DNA from: Gaeumannomyces sp. JS-464 | Lineage: Eukaryota; Ascomycota; Sordariomycetes; Magnaporthales; Magnaporthaceae | DNA: 64,000 nucleotides | Assembly (NCBI GenBank): GCA_002197995.1 | Contig: NGZR01000003.1 | Location: 3,968,001-4,032,000 of the forward strand | Reading direction: 5' to 3' | In this document: piece by piece, positions 1 to 12,300 of the stretch | How the letters are laid out: the number at the start of each line of letters is the position of its first letter | Position numbering within the stretch: the first letter of the stretch is position 1 | Made by a program: the position numbers and the translations under genes | The notes under the pieces: generated by a model | What the model was told of the DNA's origin: nothing | What the model saw: the letters and a program-made list of their open reading frames with translations, nothing else | The model's database searches: none

Positions 1-2403
1 TCCGCGGCGTGTTGACGGTCGCTTAGGATGCCACCTTGGACTTACGCAGCGGCCCGATGAGAGGAGCCAACAGTACGACCTTATTCATTCTCGTCAACCC
101 TAGCCCGGTGAGAATGCCGACCTGCATGTCTGCTATTTCCAACGCCGCGGCAGATCATGACATTCCACATCGCTGGGGTTGGAGAACGCGGGGTTGGTTG
201 TGGGGAGTTACCCAGAAGGCGCCTCTTGGCAGCCCGGACCCACGCCGAACGACGCCTTGCCAGGGCCGGAGATTTTCCGGCCGCGGCGGCCAACAACCGA
301 CGCGCCGACGAGGGCGTTGCCAAGATGATTCCGACTAGACGGGTACCAGGTATCCATCTCATGGGTAACTCGGTCGGGATCTTGCCGAAGCCATGAAGCT
401 TCCACGCTCGCCGGTAGAGTAAACTGCAGTTACTCCAATAACTCGCCGTTGAAGAGCAGGCGCGCCCGCAGCCGGGACGGTGGTTCTCGTGAAACTCCCA
501 CGAGCTCTGCCAGCGCTGTCAGTCGAAGCCCCCGCCGGTGTGCGAGCTGGAGTTGCCGGTTCATCCCGAGACCGGGAGGCCGGGAGCAAAGATTGTCAGC
601 TCGATCAGGTCGGAAGCGACGGAGACTCCATGCTGGTGGCTGGACCTGTTAAACAACGAGTCTATACCCACCAACCCCGTCCGGTTGGACAGGATAAGTC
701 AGGGCCCACGTGCCACTTCGAATACGAAGACGAAGAGCTTGGGAGGCTTCTTTGGCTAATCTGTCGTTTGCGCGTGGTTCGGTTTGTCAAACCCAGATAG
801 ATCAGGAATGATCGCTAGCAGCATTCGGCCGAACAACACCAAAAGCGCCCATCAAATTCTTGCTGGCCAGGAAGACAGGTCCCAGGATGACCGAGGCGAA
901 CGAGTATCCGTAGATGGCCTTCTTCGACGCGGCCTCCAAGACAAAGGCGTGGCGGTGTGGGGATCATCTCTCGTGCTCGCTTCCGTTGTGCAGCCATCAC
1001 CGGTGGCGGTCAAATCACGAGACGGGAACTCACGCGGGACAAGAATATCGATCAAGCTTTCTCCGAGAGCTGGGCAGGGAAACCCGACATCGCGAGTGCC
1101 GGCTGCGTGTACGGAGGCGGCTGGCGGGGTTGATGCCAAAAATAGAGCCATCAGGTTCAACCAGTCGGCGCCGCTAGGCTCTGCAGACCTTGTTTGTGCC
1201 CGAGAGGCACGGCCGCGTGCGCGGGAACGTTGCCGAGGTGCGGCCTCGCCCGAACATTCGCACAAAGATCCAGGCGTGACCGCAACGCGAAGAGGGAGCT
1301 CATCGCACCGCAGAGGGGAGGAGAGAAGCCGAGGCCGTGACGTTGAGCCACCGGATACACGACAGTCGGGTTTGGGCGGTGAGACCGTCTGCCAGTGATT
1401 TTGGGGCGGGTGCGCGCTGTCTGCTGGCTGTCAATAGGTGCCAAATACGCGTGGCAATGGAACGTGTCAGTCACCGCCCATGTTCATGGTAGGTGCCTCT
1501 AAAGTGCCTGCATTTGATAGCACGAGGTACAGCGCGGGCTGCATATCCCGGCTTCTTCGCTTCTCCAGCCGTGGTGCGATGCCCTCCGGATCCTGCCCAA
1601 ACGGCAGCAGCTGTCGTCCATCGGAGAGACGCCGGGAATACGAGGTCTTGGCAATATGCGATCGCCCGCCAGACGTCACAAGGCACCACCCGCACCTTCC
1701 TTGCTCCGTTTGCGGCTGCCGATCGCCCAATTCAGCGCCATCTATTGGAAAGCTATTTCGAAGCAACTCCGAAGTCTGGAGAAGGCTTGAGAGGGTACCC
1801 TGCCAAGCCTGCCACACCCGCCACGCCCGCCGTTTGTTTGTCTTTCCTCACCAGCCAGCCCGCCCTCGTAATCCACGCACGCAAATGGTTTTAGCAGCAA
1901 TGTCTCGGGAACACGAGATGTGATTCTCAGCTCCGGCTGGCCACATCAACAAACGACGCACACGACGTTGCATCCATCCATTTCCGGCCAAAGAGCCGGT
2001 TGGCCAGCGACATCGCCCATTGCCTGTTTTGCCCGCCAGTCCCTGCACTGTATCTGCGCCTCGACCCGATGCGGCGAAGCTGAGCCCTCGCAGACTGCTT
2101 CGACAGCACCACTCCACGTGGTTCGACCCGTTCAACCCGGCGCTTCGGATCCGATGTCGTCAGTGAGGACGATCTCCTCAGTTCTGCGCGGGGAAGGGGT
2201 GCTAAATGATTGCAACGCTTCATGATATAAGAGGCACGACGCCGCGGCGATCTTTGAATTCCCGTTCTTGTTTCTCCATCCACCATCGTCATCGACTTCG
2301 CACAACAGAGAAAGCAGCAAAGCCGCAGTGCTCCATTTGCTACCTCGAAACCAACCAATATATCCTATCATCCCGTTTGCTCCTTCCAACTCCTACCTTC
2401 GCA
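1..2403. other. Left-edge region, no convincing gene
   Basis: Overlapping short ORFs occur in all frames with no recognisable domain. The only hint of coding is a minus-strand frame ending at a TGA at 802-804 and open to about 970. It reads like a membrane segment (hydrophobic stretch around VILGPVFLASKNLMGAF) but has no start and no clean splice acceptor, so it is not called. A second minus-strand hydrophobic frame ends near 25-30 and could be the tail of a gene. CT-rich sequence at about 2260-2400 is the leader of the next gene. Confidence 0.4.
2221..2231 (+). promoter_or_regulatory. TATA-like box of the 2404 gene
   Basis: A gatataagag-type element lies about 175 bp upstream of the ATG at 2404 and is followed by a CT-rich, CAAC-containing leader, the usual arrangement of a fungal core promoter. 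It is an inference from sequence and spacing only. Confidence 0.35.
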
Positions 2404-3137
2404 ATGAATACTCTCTTTCCAGTCCTTGTGGCCATGGCCTCCCTGGCCGCAGCTTCCCCTATACTTCCGGCAACCACCCCTCTCGCCGCGTGACTCGACG
2501 GAAAACGGCTGCACCAAAACCTCCTTCGGAAAGCCCGAAGCGTTCGCGTGGAGCGTTGTCGGCTTCGACTATCACGCCAGCTACACCTTTACTACGCCAG
2601 CACACCAAAACAGCTGGGGTTATGTCAACTTCAACTTGTCCAACCCGGCTCTAGCTCCCGCTGTCGCCGTCTGCTCGGCCTCGTCAAATCAGCTCAGCGA
2701 CTTCTTTTATGGCACCATGGCGTACAGATGCGCCCTGCCAGATGGCAGTGCCATCGTCGGTGGCGGCAGCGGAGGAGAGGCCACCTTCGACTTCAGCCGG
2801 CCCTCGGGCGTGCTCCATATCAACCAGACATGGAGCTGCCATGATCAGGACCCGCAGTACCCGTACGTGCCTTGTTTGCGCGATGCGTGATATTAGTTCC
2901 ATCACTCCTGCTTTGACCACCCCGGCAAATCTGTCTTGGTGTAGTACTGACAGTCGAGACCGGATTGACAGCATCACCCTGTGGGCATACGGCAACGCTA
3001 CCCTGTCCCTTGAGTGCGAGGACACGACCTGGACGAACCCCAACTGGACCCAGGGCCAGATCTACTCGAGTCGCACCGTCCAATGTGCGCCGGTGACACT
3101 CCCGATCAAACCCCACACGATGACCGCCGTCGCCTAG
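2404..3137 (+). CDS. Small secreted protein, two exons, one frame break (AA1-like/effector-like, tentative)
   Basis: The ATG at 2404 opens a classical signal peptide (MNTLFPVLVAMASLAAASP). The mature part, about 195 residues, is rich in aromatic, Ser/Thr and Asn residues, has six cysteines and several N-glycosylation sites (NLS, NQT, NAT), and looks beta-rich. The signal peptide and mature frame are offset by one base between 2473 and 2491, where one base appears to be extra. An intron at 2863-2944 (GTACGT...GTAG) separates the exons, and the stop TAG is at 3135-3137. Removing one base gives 217 codons with matching splice phase (216 aa). It resembles small secreted beta-sandwich proteins such as the AA1-like group, but that is a judgement from sequence character and no catalytic motif is visible. 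A host- or wall-directed role would be inference. It is convergent with the minus-strand gene at 3456. Confidence 0.7.
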
Positions 3138-3455
3138 TAGGGATGGCCCTGTATCCGCCTCGCCCCCAGAAGGCGACAATCTCGTTTCCTTTTCTCGTTT
3201 GCCATTTTCTGAACCACAATCCTTCAAGAGCACGATGAATGACATGTTTCCACGATGTCCGTCATGACGTCAAGATTCTTTTCAGCACGTAAAAACCCCC
3301 CGAGAGGAACCCCAAATAGCGGTACTTTATAATTTAATTCCCCCGCCTAATAAATACCGAAATTCGTCATATCCACATGTATTTTTCTTGCAGTGTGTTT
3401 GGTGGCATGCACTTTTGGTCTCTTGGAACAAGGCCGTGTGGGGAGGTCGGGTCCT
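3138..3455. other. Tail-to-tail spacer
   Basis: AT-rich shared 3' region between two convergent secreted-protein genes (for example ataatttaattc near 3330). It probably holds both polyadenylation regions; nothing else is seen. Confidence 0.5.
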
Positions 3456-3894
3456 TCAGCTGGTCCAAAACCCTCCGAGGCACTGCGAGTAATCGAAACG
3501 GTCGGGCGGCGCGCAGAGACAGAAGCCGGGCGAGTCGAAGGGCGAGCCGTACCCTCGGCCCCGCGGCCAGCAGCACTGCACGTTCACCGCGTTCCTGAGA
3601 TTCAGCGGGGCGCAGGGCTGGCACTGTCCCGTGTAGTTGCATTGGTCGGCTGGAAGTCAAGCGAAAGCCGAAGCGTCAGCGGCGGGGAAAAGCTCGATTG
3701 CAGCGCACGCCGCGCGGGCGGACACGGGAGAGATAGAGTTGAGACCCACAGGTTTTCTTTTCGTCCTGGGTGCTCCGCCTATGGAGACGGGCCGGGTCCT
3801 GGCTGTCGGTCGGCGATGCGCTAATCGACGAGACCAGACACGCGACGAGAAGGAGGAGGCTCAAAAGCCCAAACAGTGGTGGCCTGGTCGCCAT
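3456..3894 (-). CDS. Small secreted 8-cysteine protein, two exons
   Basis: Minus-strand model: exon 1 3894-3750, intron 3749-3650 (GTGGGT donor, CTGAC branch, TTCCAG acceptor), exon 2 3649-3456 with TGA. The lengths 145+194 give exactly 113 codons, so 112 aa. Residues 1-27 are a strong signal peptide (Leu-rich core LLSLLLLVACLV, ending SISAS). A dibasic LHRR at about 37-40 could be a Kex2 site removing a short propeptide. The mature part has eight cysteines at 52, 58, 61, 74, 75, 92, 94 and 105 (spacing C-5-C-2-C-12-CC-16-C-1-C-10-C) and ends at residue 112, typical of a disulfide-rich apoplastic protein. I recognise no named family. A role as effector, antimicrobial or self-signalling peptide is inference from size, secretion and Cys content. 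No frame break is needed and the intron phase fits, which supports it being real. Confidence 0.7.
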
Positions 3895-6800
3895 GGCGCG
3901 TGTCTGATTTGTCGTGCTTTGGTCGGCGGCTCGACTGGTGTTCGGACGGGTGCGCTGTCGTGTGGCCGGTCGCTTTGGGAAGGCGGGGCCTCGCGAACTC
4001 GAGCGAAGCAGCGGACAACCCAAAAAAGCACGAAAATGGTGGCAACCAGGGGAAAAGGTCAGCTCTTTAAACCCAGGCGCCATGGGGCAAATGCAGAAGG
4101 GGATCGTGCCGAAGGATTCACTCCCCGGCCAAGGAGTGGTGGGTGGTCAGATCAGCCAACAAATCAAGGAAAGATCACCGGCGCCGGGCTGATGGTGGCT
4201 TTGGTGGTGTGGATTGCGGACCCTCAGTCGACGGGATTGGGACAAACAGCTCTTGGCTGCAGGCCGGAATGGACATTCAGCCCTCCCCAGCTTTCTCATA
4301 GCCCCGAGTGCCATTTCAAAACACCGAGTGCATTTACGTACAGTGTATTGTACTGGTCCCAGGAGACGACAACAGAGGGGGGTTGCCTGCCACACCTGCT
4401 TACTTTTGAATTTTCGCTAGCGAGGTCCTCGAAAAACAAGGGTCCGACCACACCTGTCCACGCAACACCCCGCGACACAATATCAACGGCTTAAATCCCC
4501 GAATTCTATTTCAATCTATTATTTTATTTTTCTTTCTGTTTTCCTTGATAAGAAGCCCTTTTGTCGTTGAGTTTTGAGGGCCTCGTTTTTTGCCCAGTCA
4601 ACAATGAACCTCCGCGCTAACGGAAATACAGGGATTATGCTGTGTATTTGGCGTTCACGACTGCCAAATGGATGTCCGCGGCTCGCGTTCCGCCCTACTC
4701 TCCTTTAAATTGAGCCAAGCAGACATGAGGAGAGTAAGCCGTGCGGTGGTGGCCTTGCTGCTTGCACTCATCCATCTTCCTTTTGCCATATTGACAGAAC
4801 TTTAGCGGTCGAAGGCCGGCACGCCGGCTACCCAGCACCCAGCCTGGGTCGGAGGACCTGCGTCGTCATCTGCCGCCCTGCAGCCTAAACTAGCCCTGTC
4901 AATAGCATGGAAGCCACCATAATTTCTAGCCTCATACTAAACTTCGGCACGACATGAACTGCCCTGCCGTGTGTGCGCTGGTGCCGCGCCGAGCGCCGCG
5001 ACTCCCCAAAATAGCCCCCGCCTGCACCTCCCTGCCAATTGAACTGGGGAGGGGGAAAAAATGGGAGATGAGGACTTTCTGGAGATAGCTGAAAAGGCGT
5101 GTTGGTTGTGAGGTGGGGTATGCGCCAGCCAGGCTTGGCTAGGTATGTCCAGGCGACTGCACCCCTCGGTGGCTAAACCCCCAGCGTTTAGCGCCTCCCC
5201 TGACATGATGGGCAGGAGCTGGGGGTGTATGCAGCCACGGCATATAAAGCTATGTTCTATCCGGCCATGGGAGTAGACAAAAATGAACATGGACCGATAA
5301 CGCCACATCGAGAAGTGAGCCAACGCGAGGAAGAAAATAAAAGAAATAAAATTAAACCAAGCCCAGCTCCTGGAATCCATGCAGCAAGCATATTGCCAGG
5401 CCACGACAACAAAACAATCGTCACAACAGACTCATATAAGCCAACACATTCTAACTTCCCTGGTCGCGTCGTTGGTGATGAGCTCGTTCCATAACGGCGG
5501 AATGTGACCATTCTTAATGTCGGTACGCAGGCTGAGTTCCGTTCCTTATGCCCAGGCATCTTGCCGGTATCTAGCCTGACAAACGTGTTGAAATAGAGGC
5601 TTGACGTTTTGTCCCTACAGCCAGGCGAGCATAGCCGTCACGACCATGACTGGAAAACAAGCTCGGTTTCGGGATGCGAGCTTGAGGCTGGGGCCTTGGT
5701 GGGTGACAATCGCCCCGCAAAAACAGGCACTAGAATCCTCGGACTTGAGATGACCATCGGACTTCAACGTAAACAAAATCTAGGCACCAAAGTTGGCGTC
5801 TGGCTGCACCAAGATTGGAGCTCTGGGGGTGCGTGGGGAGCACCTTGGTCTCCACTCCACTCCGCACCAGATCGGCCTCTTACACGTGGCAACCGTAACG
5901 CAATGCCGACCTCGCCCTCATGGAGAGCGAGTGCAGCACTGGTGGAGGGTGTGACTGCCGGAATCTGATGACCATGGTCATGCAGCGGCTATGAAACGCG
6001 AAATTCGCTCGTCGCGAGCCGCAGATAAAACTGGTAGCCGTTGGGAAAAGTATCTCTGCTCTTCCTTGGACATGGAGCCCTTGGCTGCAGCTTTGATGCC
6101 AAGGAGAGCCGCAAACGCTTGGCGGGAAAAGGGGGAAGAAACATATGACCTGGCTCGTGGGCAACTGCATTAGCCATGTATATATTTAGGTATGCGGCAA
6201 TTGAAGTTTGTCTATTCTCCTGTCCATCCATCCATCTTTAACTTTCGAGGAGAATCCATTTTGTGGTTGATGGATGGGGATGGAGGGTGGTTGTCTGGCC
6301 GTTGATGTCGGCCCGCGCTCTTGCCCCTAGCCTGCGCCGGCGCGCTGGGTTTGACAGCCAGCCCTGGTGGGGTCGCCTAATTGCGTGGTGGCACTGGCGC
6401 GACCGAGACCTCGACTGAGTTGCACTCAACGTTGTCGGGCAGAATGTTGTGGCGTGTCGTATGACTGGCGAATGCGCCAGAAATTTTTACTGCAATTATC
6501 CCTTTACCGAATATGTCCCGGGTCTGTGGTACGCGGACATTCACGCCAATTCCAGAATTACGTTCTCCCTGGTTCTCGGGTTGGCACTCCTGGCCCGTCA
6601 TTGTGGTCCCCCTTGCTCTTCCATATTTACGCTTAAGTGTGAAGCGCTCCAAACTCTCGGTCTGCAGCTCTTGTGCTGCCGTTCCTGTGCCGTAATTTAT
6701 GTACAGAGTGCAGACTACCAGGCACCTCCATGTAGCTAAAATATATGTATATAAAATAAAATAAAACTCTTACCTCATGCGCTAATACGTCGCCCGCCTC

Positions 6801-7949
6801 AAAGGTTTCCCCGCGAGTGGTTACCGTGGGGCTCGATTTCCCCGATGACCCATTTCGCCCACAACATTGGGACAGATGCAGAGTCCAGGGGTCCGAGGCT
6901 GTGAACTTCTCGCGAAATGATGTCGTCCTTGGCCTCCAGGCAACACGAAACCATGTTACTTTTTTATTTATATTTATATATATATATATATTTTTTTTTG
7001 TTTACAGCAGTCGCGGGAGCGTTTTCGGGCCGCTCGCCACAGGTCTGCGGCTTTACAGTATTTTGATGATTGTCATTGCCACCGTGAAGGCGGATCGTAG
7101 GTGGTGCAAGCGGCAGTCACGACGTGCTGCGACATGTGCCCAGAACCAGAGGCTCGTGTCGTTCGCACGACGACGCAACCCCGAGCACGGTTCACGAATC
7201 ACACGAGATACCAGAGAAGTGTTCGCTACGCAGTCCTGGTTTTGAGGGCTTTCCCTTTGCGGCAGTCACTCTTGTCCATGGCCGCTCGTCGCCATGTTGC
7301 CCTTTAGCCGCTAAACAGAAAGTTCCATGCATCCTCCGTCTGACACCTGCGACTCTGCGGTAGTACCGGCAAGGAGGCAGCTTGCTTGTCAGCACCCAGG
7401 ACGCTCCATGGTGGCATTGGTATGTAAGCACTAATAGCACTCGGTAAACAGCTCGATTCGTGTGGGTTGGGGGAATATGCCCTTCGTCCATGGACGGCCG
7501 TCATGGCGGACCCACGCCGGCGAGCTTTCGGATGGCAGCCTAGTGCCGGGGCCGCACCCGGGGACTGGTGGGTTTTCGCTCCAGATTATTCCCCTTCCTG
7601 GCTCCGCCCCTAGCGCAAACTCAGCCAAGGTGCTGGTAGCAGGCTTTTCAAGCCCAGAACCAATCGCAACAGCTGAGTGGGCCAGACCACGATCCCGCCG
7701 GCCCCCTTTCCAACCATTGCGCATTCTTTATTTATTCGAGCTTCGGCCATGCTTCCTTGGACGCCGGCTCGTGTCCCTCAACGGCCAGGCCTCGCGGAAT
7801 TCCTTGCTTCCAACCCAAAGGTGTGGCTCCCTCGTCTACGCACTCACCTCGCTCAAGCCCCCTCGCAAGCAGACCATCACGGCCTCTTGCCAGCCGGAAG
7901 CAGGAAAGGCACATAGCTACGCGGTCGGCCCGCACAATTCACAGTCACA
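3895..7949. other. 4-kb spacer, no gene recognised
   Basis: A TTTAAA element near 4067-4072 is suitably placed (about 175 bp) to serve the minus-strand gene starting at 3894. AT-rich low-complexity tracts lie at about 6735-6767 (A/T-rich TATA and AAAATA repeats) and 6961-7002 (TATATA followed by a T run). The many overlapping ORFs have no start context, domain or splice logic and are not called. CT-rich sequence near 7700-7945 leads into the tyrosinase gene. Confidence 0.45.
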
Positions 7950-9369
7950 ATGAGGTTCTCCTCTTGGATCGCGGCCGCCACCGCCTTGGCCACGGCCACC
8001 AGCGCCGTCCCCACCTCCCAGTTCGGCGCCCGCGACGACCTCGAGGCCGCCAAGGCTGAGGTCTCCAAGCGCATCGCCGGCATCACGGCCAAGAAGATGG
8101 CGGCCCTCCAGGCCAAAGGCGCCTCCGTCAAGTCCAAGTGGGAGAAGGGCAAGGGTCCCTGCGCGCAGACCTGCACGGCCGAGAACGTCGCCATCCGAAA
8201 GGAGTAGTGAGTGTCATCCACAAGCCGGCCACGGATGAGCCGTATAGCTGCACGAGGAAAAAAGTAAAAGCCGTGTGCTGACTCGACTTGTTTTTTTTCC
8301 TAGCGGTGATCTCACCAAGGAGGAGAGGGCCGATTACGTCAGGGCTGTCAAGTGCCTGATGGAACTGCCCGCCCGCACTCCTCGCTCCGTCGCCCCCGGT
8401 GCCAGGTCTCGCTTTGACGACTTCACCGTCGTCCACATCCAGCAAACCCTGAGAATCCACTACACTGGAAACTTTCAGCCTTGGCACCGCTGGTTTGTGT
8501 ACAGCTATGAGAAGGCCTTGAGGGACGAGTGCGGCTACAAGGGCTACCAGCCGGTAAGGATTAGCTACTCTCCGCTATCTCGCTTAAGACACGTTGCCCC
8601 AGGCCACTAACCCGATTTCTTTCTCCCTTTCCAGTACTGGGACTGGGCCAAATACGCCCACGCCCCCAGGACTCCCCCATCTTCAACGGCGACGACACCA
8701 GCCTTGGAGGCAACGGCGAGTGGATCGGCCCCCACGAGGGCCCCGTGATCGGCGTCCCGGCCGCCGGCGCCGGGCCTCTCCGCATCCCGCCCGGCGTCGG
8801 CGGCGGCCCCGTCACGACGGGCCCCTTCGGCAACCGCACCGTCCTCCTAGGCCCCGTCCAGGTCCCCCCAGGGCAGACCCCGGGCCCCATGGGCGGCCTG
8901 GGCGAGAACCCGAGGCCGTTTAAGCGCGACGTCGGCCCCGGGGGTCAACATGCGCTACGCAAACTACACCACCGTCCTCGACCTGCTGCGTGCCCCCGAC
9001 GTTGATGCCTTTAGGTTCGTGTCCGAGGGCGTCAAGGAGACCGAGGAGATCGGGCCCCACGGAGGCGGCCACTACGTCATGGGCGGCGACCCCGGCGGCG
9101 ACGTTTTCACCTCGCCTAACGATCCGGCCTTCTTCGTTCATCACGGCCAAATGGACCGCGTGTGGGCTTTGTGGCAAGAGCTGGACCCGGCGACGCGCCA
9201 TAGTGACCTCGGCAGCGGGCTATATGCGCACGAAACGTGGTGGGATGCTCCTCCCAGCAATCTCACTAGCATGGACGAAGTCCTCGACCTTGGTTACGCT
9301 GCTGGCAAGATCACCATTAGGGAGGTTATGGACACAACCAAGGGTCCATTTTGCTATTTCTATCAGTAG
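7950..9369 (+). CDS. Secreted short-form tyrosinase (type-3 copper monooxygenase), two compensating frame breaks
   Basis: Three exons: 7950-8206, 8304-8553 and 8635-9369, with introns 8207-8303 and 8554-8634 (CACTAAC branch). A signal peptide covers about residues 1-20. The copper-A site is visible in exon 2, with His in VVHIQQT, in RIHYTG and in the diagnostic FQPWHRWF. The copper-B site in exon 3 shows PHGGGH and the DPAFFVHHGQMDRVW motif. The family oxidises monophenols and o-diphenols to quinones. This is the short secreted class (about 413 aa) without the C-terminal lid domain. One base is missing in C5 at 8663-8667 and one is extra in G5 at 8940-8944. They cancel, so the frame is wrong only between them, and total length with both corrections is 414 codons. 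Likely roles are melanin-type pigment formation or phenol detoxification outside the cell (inference). Confidence 0.93.
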
Positions 9370-12300
9370 AGCCTAAAATGCGCTCGAAATACCTGGTTAA
9401 GTATCAGTGTGCTGGGCAGCATAATTTTAATTCCTACCTAATCGCACTTCCTAATGTTAATCACGCCATCGCCAATAACAAGAAGTGCTTCAGTGATCCT
9501 CATCCATAGTCTCTCGCTCGGCACTGCATCCTACAAGGCCACACTATGTAGTTTTGTTACTGTAAGCAAGTAGCTCCTTTAGTGCACCGAAAAGCAGCAC
9601 CCATCCATTCAAAATTTTCCGCGTTTCGTACAAAGGTTTATCATTTGGTAGTCGTGTTAAAAAGGTTGACTTATGCTAATCGCTTAGCTTTTTCCACTAA
9701 AGATTATTCACACTTTAAAAGCTTTAACAAACTTGTACGGAAAGTAAAGTGTTGAAAAATCGTTGTTAGTTGCCGTTGTCGTGATGCCTCTTTCCTACCT
9801 AGGCATTGCACCCTACACTTGCAAAAGCATACGCGGCTTTAGTTTTGGATTTCAACCGGAGTAGCTTAATATTTTAACTGGGGTAGCATGCCAACAACAC
9901 ACCAGGCTGGTATCCCTCTTCCCAATAGCTTCACGAACAACAGGCTAAGTTCCCAGCCAAGCCGGTTTTTAGCATTGGCGCTTTAAATAGCTTTCAACCA
10001 GGCGCAAAGTTCGCGCTCGTTTTAACTTTGTATGCTGCACTCCAACACAGCTTTCTTAACATGAACAGGTCGCTCCCACACCACAGGCCTTTGGATGCAA
10101 ATGCCGATAATGGAATTGAGATGCATTAGCAAAACGTATTGGTAGCGATCATACGTTCCCCCCTCCAAAGACCCCGGGTGGCCGAGCTAGTTGTCTCATT
10201 CTTGCAAAGACTTGGGTTGAAGTTTTTCGTGCCATCCGACAATGGGTTCATTCTACTAATGCATTTGAGTTGCGTACCCGGGCAGGTGATAAGAAAGAAC
10301 GAGCAGGGGACAACTTACAGTTTCCTGAAATGGCCTGGTAAACGTCAGGATTCACGGTAATTACATAAAGGTGCCGTGAGATATCGCCATTGTGCGTAGT
10401 ATATAATCCGCCCTATGCCTACTAGAAGGAAGGGTGAGAAAATGTTGGCGGCAAACAAAGTTCTGGCATGTCATTTCCACGGGCTCTGTAGTGGCCGGCA
10501 TTCCTGTCGTCTCGGCCAGCTCGGGGTTTCCATTAAGCACGTGTTGGATTTCAAGGTCGAAACAGGGTTTCGAATGTGTTTTTGGCGAGCCGAGCCATTC
10601 CAGGTTAATCCCATCGCGACAAGCACCTCCCACCTTCCCGTGCATCAGCCTCCCTCGATGATCCAGGTACCGACTACTGCTAGGAATGCGATGGCTGCGG
10701 GCCGTTACGATGCAGCGTCAAACTAGCTTAATAGACTGTTCAAGAAGCTGCGGCATTGCCACCCAACAAAGCTAGCGGCGGCAGGGCTGCCCCCTTCGCC
10801 CTCTTCAGGCTGGGATCCGGCTCAAGATTATGTAGCAGGGCCTCGGTTCGCTGACGAAACGTGCATCGGCACGGCGCCGTTTCACTTTGATCGTTAGCAC
10901 CGCAGTGGTTGTTCGCCACGGGCTGGCCACAACGAACATACAACATGCCTGGAGGGCAGAAAAAAAGGCAGCTTCCTCGACAGTCCGCCATGTCCAATTG
11001 CGGGGCAGGTCTTCAGCAATCATCCTACAAGTCCAGCGGCGCTGTGGTGACGTTGTTACCTAAATTGTCCAGATCAAGCTGAGCGAAGCGGTCATACTGG
11101 CGCTCCCATGTTCACACACCTTCGACCATAACAAGCCGCAAACCACGATGGGGCTCCTTTCACACAGGATCCTGCCCTGGTCAAAAACGCCGCCAGAACG
11201 CAAGGCGCACATACAAGCCTTCATCGATCAGACGACAGCAGCCGAACAGGAACGACAAGAGGTTGAGGCGAGGCGGCAGCGACGCGACATGACCAGGAAA
11301 GCATCGCTGCCGGTATGCCAAGACTTGATGGGCCGTGAGCGAGTGCGATGCGAGCGGTGTGGCGGCCGGCCGTCGGACGGACCCACTCGGGAAAAGACGG
11401 CAGAAAGCGCCCAGGACCCGACATGGGTCTACGAGTACGGACGATCGTCGCCCTTTCCGGAAGCCCTCCCGCCCCGGTGCGGACCCAAGGGCGGGATCCT
11501 GGGCAAGTTCTGTCCTCGGACAGCATGATGAAGCGACAGCAGCAGGGAGGAGAATTGCCAGAACGGAACGTAGGTCGAAAGAAGAGAGCGGCCCTACATT
11601 TTCTGGGCGACAGCTGGAGCGAAGTCGCTGATGCAACTGCCACTTGTCTCCGGCAGAATGTGAACGACTACTGGAGCCGACCAGAAAGTAACACGGCCCT
11701 ACCCCCACAAAAAAAAGGATGTCGGGGTTCTGAAGGAGAAAGCCAGATGATGGACGCTGGTGTTTCTCGTGTTGGTGCTCTTGTCCTCTTGTCGACCAAG
11801 ACCGCTCGCAGACGAAATCGGAGCTCCCTGTTGCGCCATGGCACCGAGGGCTTCCGTATGCGGAAAGGGCTGGAAAAATGCCACGAGAATAGTGGGAAGC
11901 ATCCGGCACCAAGTTCCGAGACAGGTGCCTTGCATCGCCAGGCGAGCAAGGGTTGGAGTGGGACTAAGTCATGCGCACGAAGAAAAACACCTATCGAGGA
12001 TGGACCCCCGAGGAGATGACAAGATGGAGAGGTGATACGGATTTGCAGCCCGACGGCAGGGTGGACGGGAAAGTGTGGTTGGCACCGGTGTATACCCAAG
12101 GCAGTTGAAACAATGAAGGGGAAAAGAAAAGAAGGAACACCAAGATGGCAGAGTATCAGCTCGAAGCAAATGTCCGGATTGTGCTCTGTCGCCGCCCCAG
12201 TTGCGCGGTGTAGGCACAAAGCTCTGAATTGCTGAGGGAGGAGCCAGGGCGCCAGCATTTCCCCGCAGCCATCAGAACAAAAAGTCAGCGGACGGGCACT

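Noticed and set aside
802..970. Minus-strand hydrophobic reading frame (about 55 codons)
   Set aside because: Protein-like and membrane-like, but no start codon, no upstream exon that joins in phase and no recognised family.
10740..10997. Minus-strand Cys-containing ORF (85 aa)
   Set aside because: Several cysteines but no signal peptide and no intron solution that adds one.
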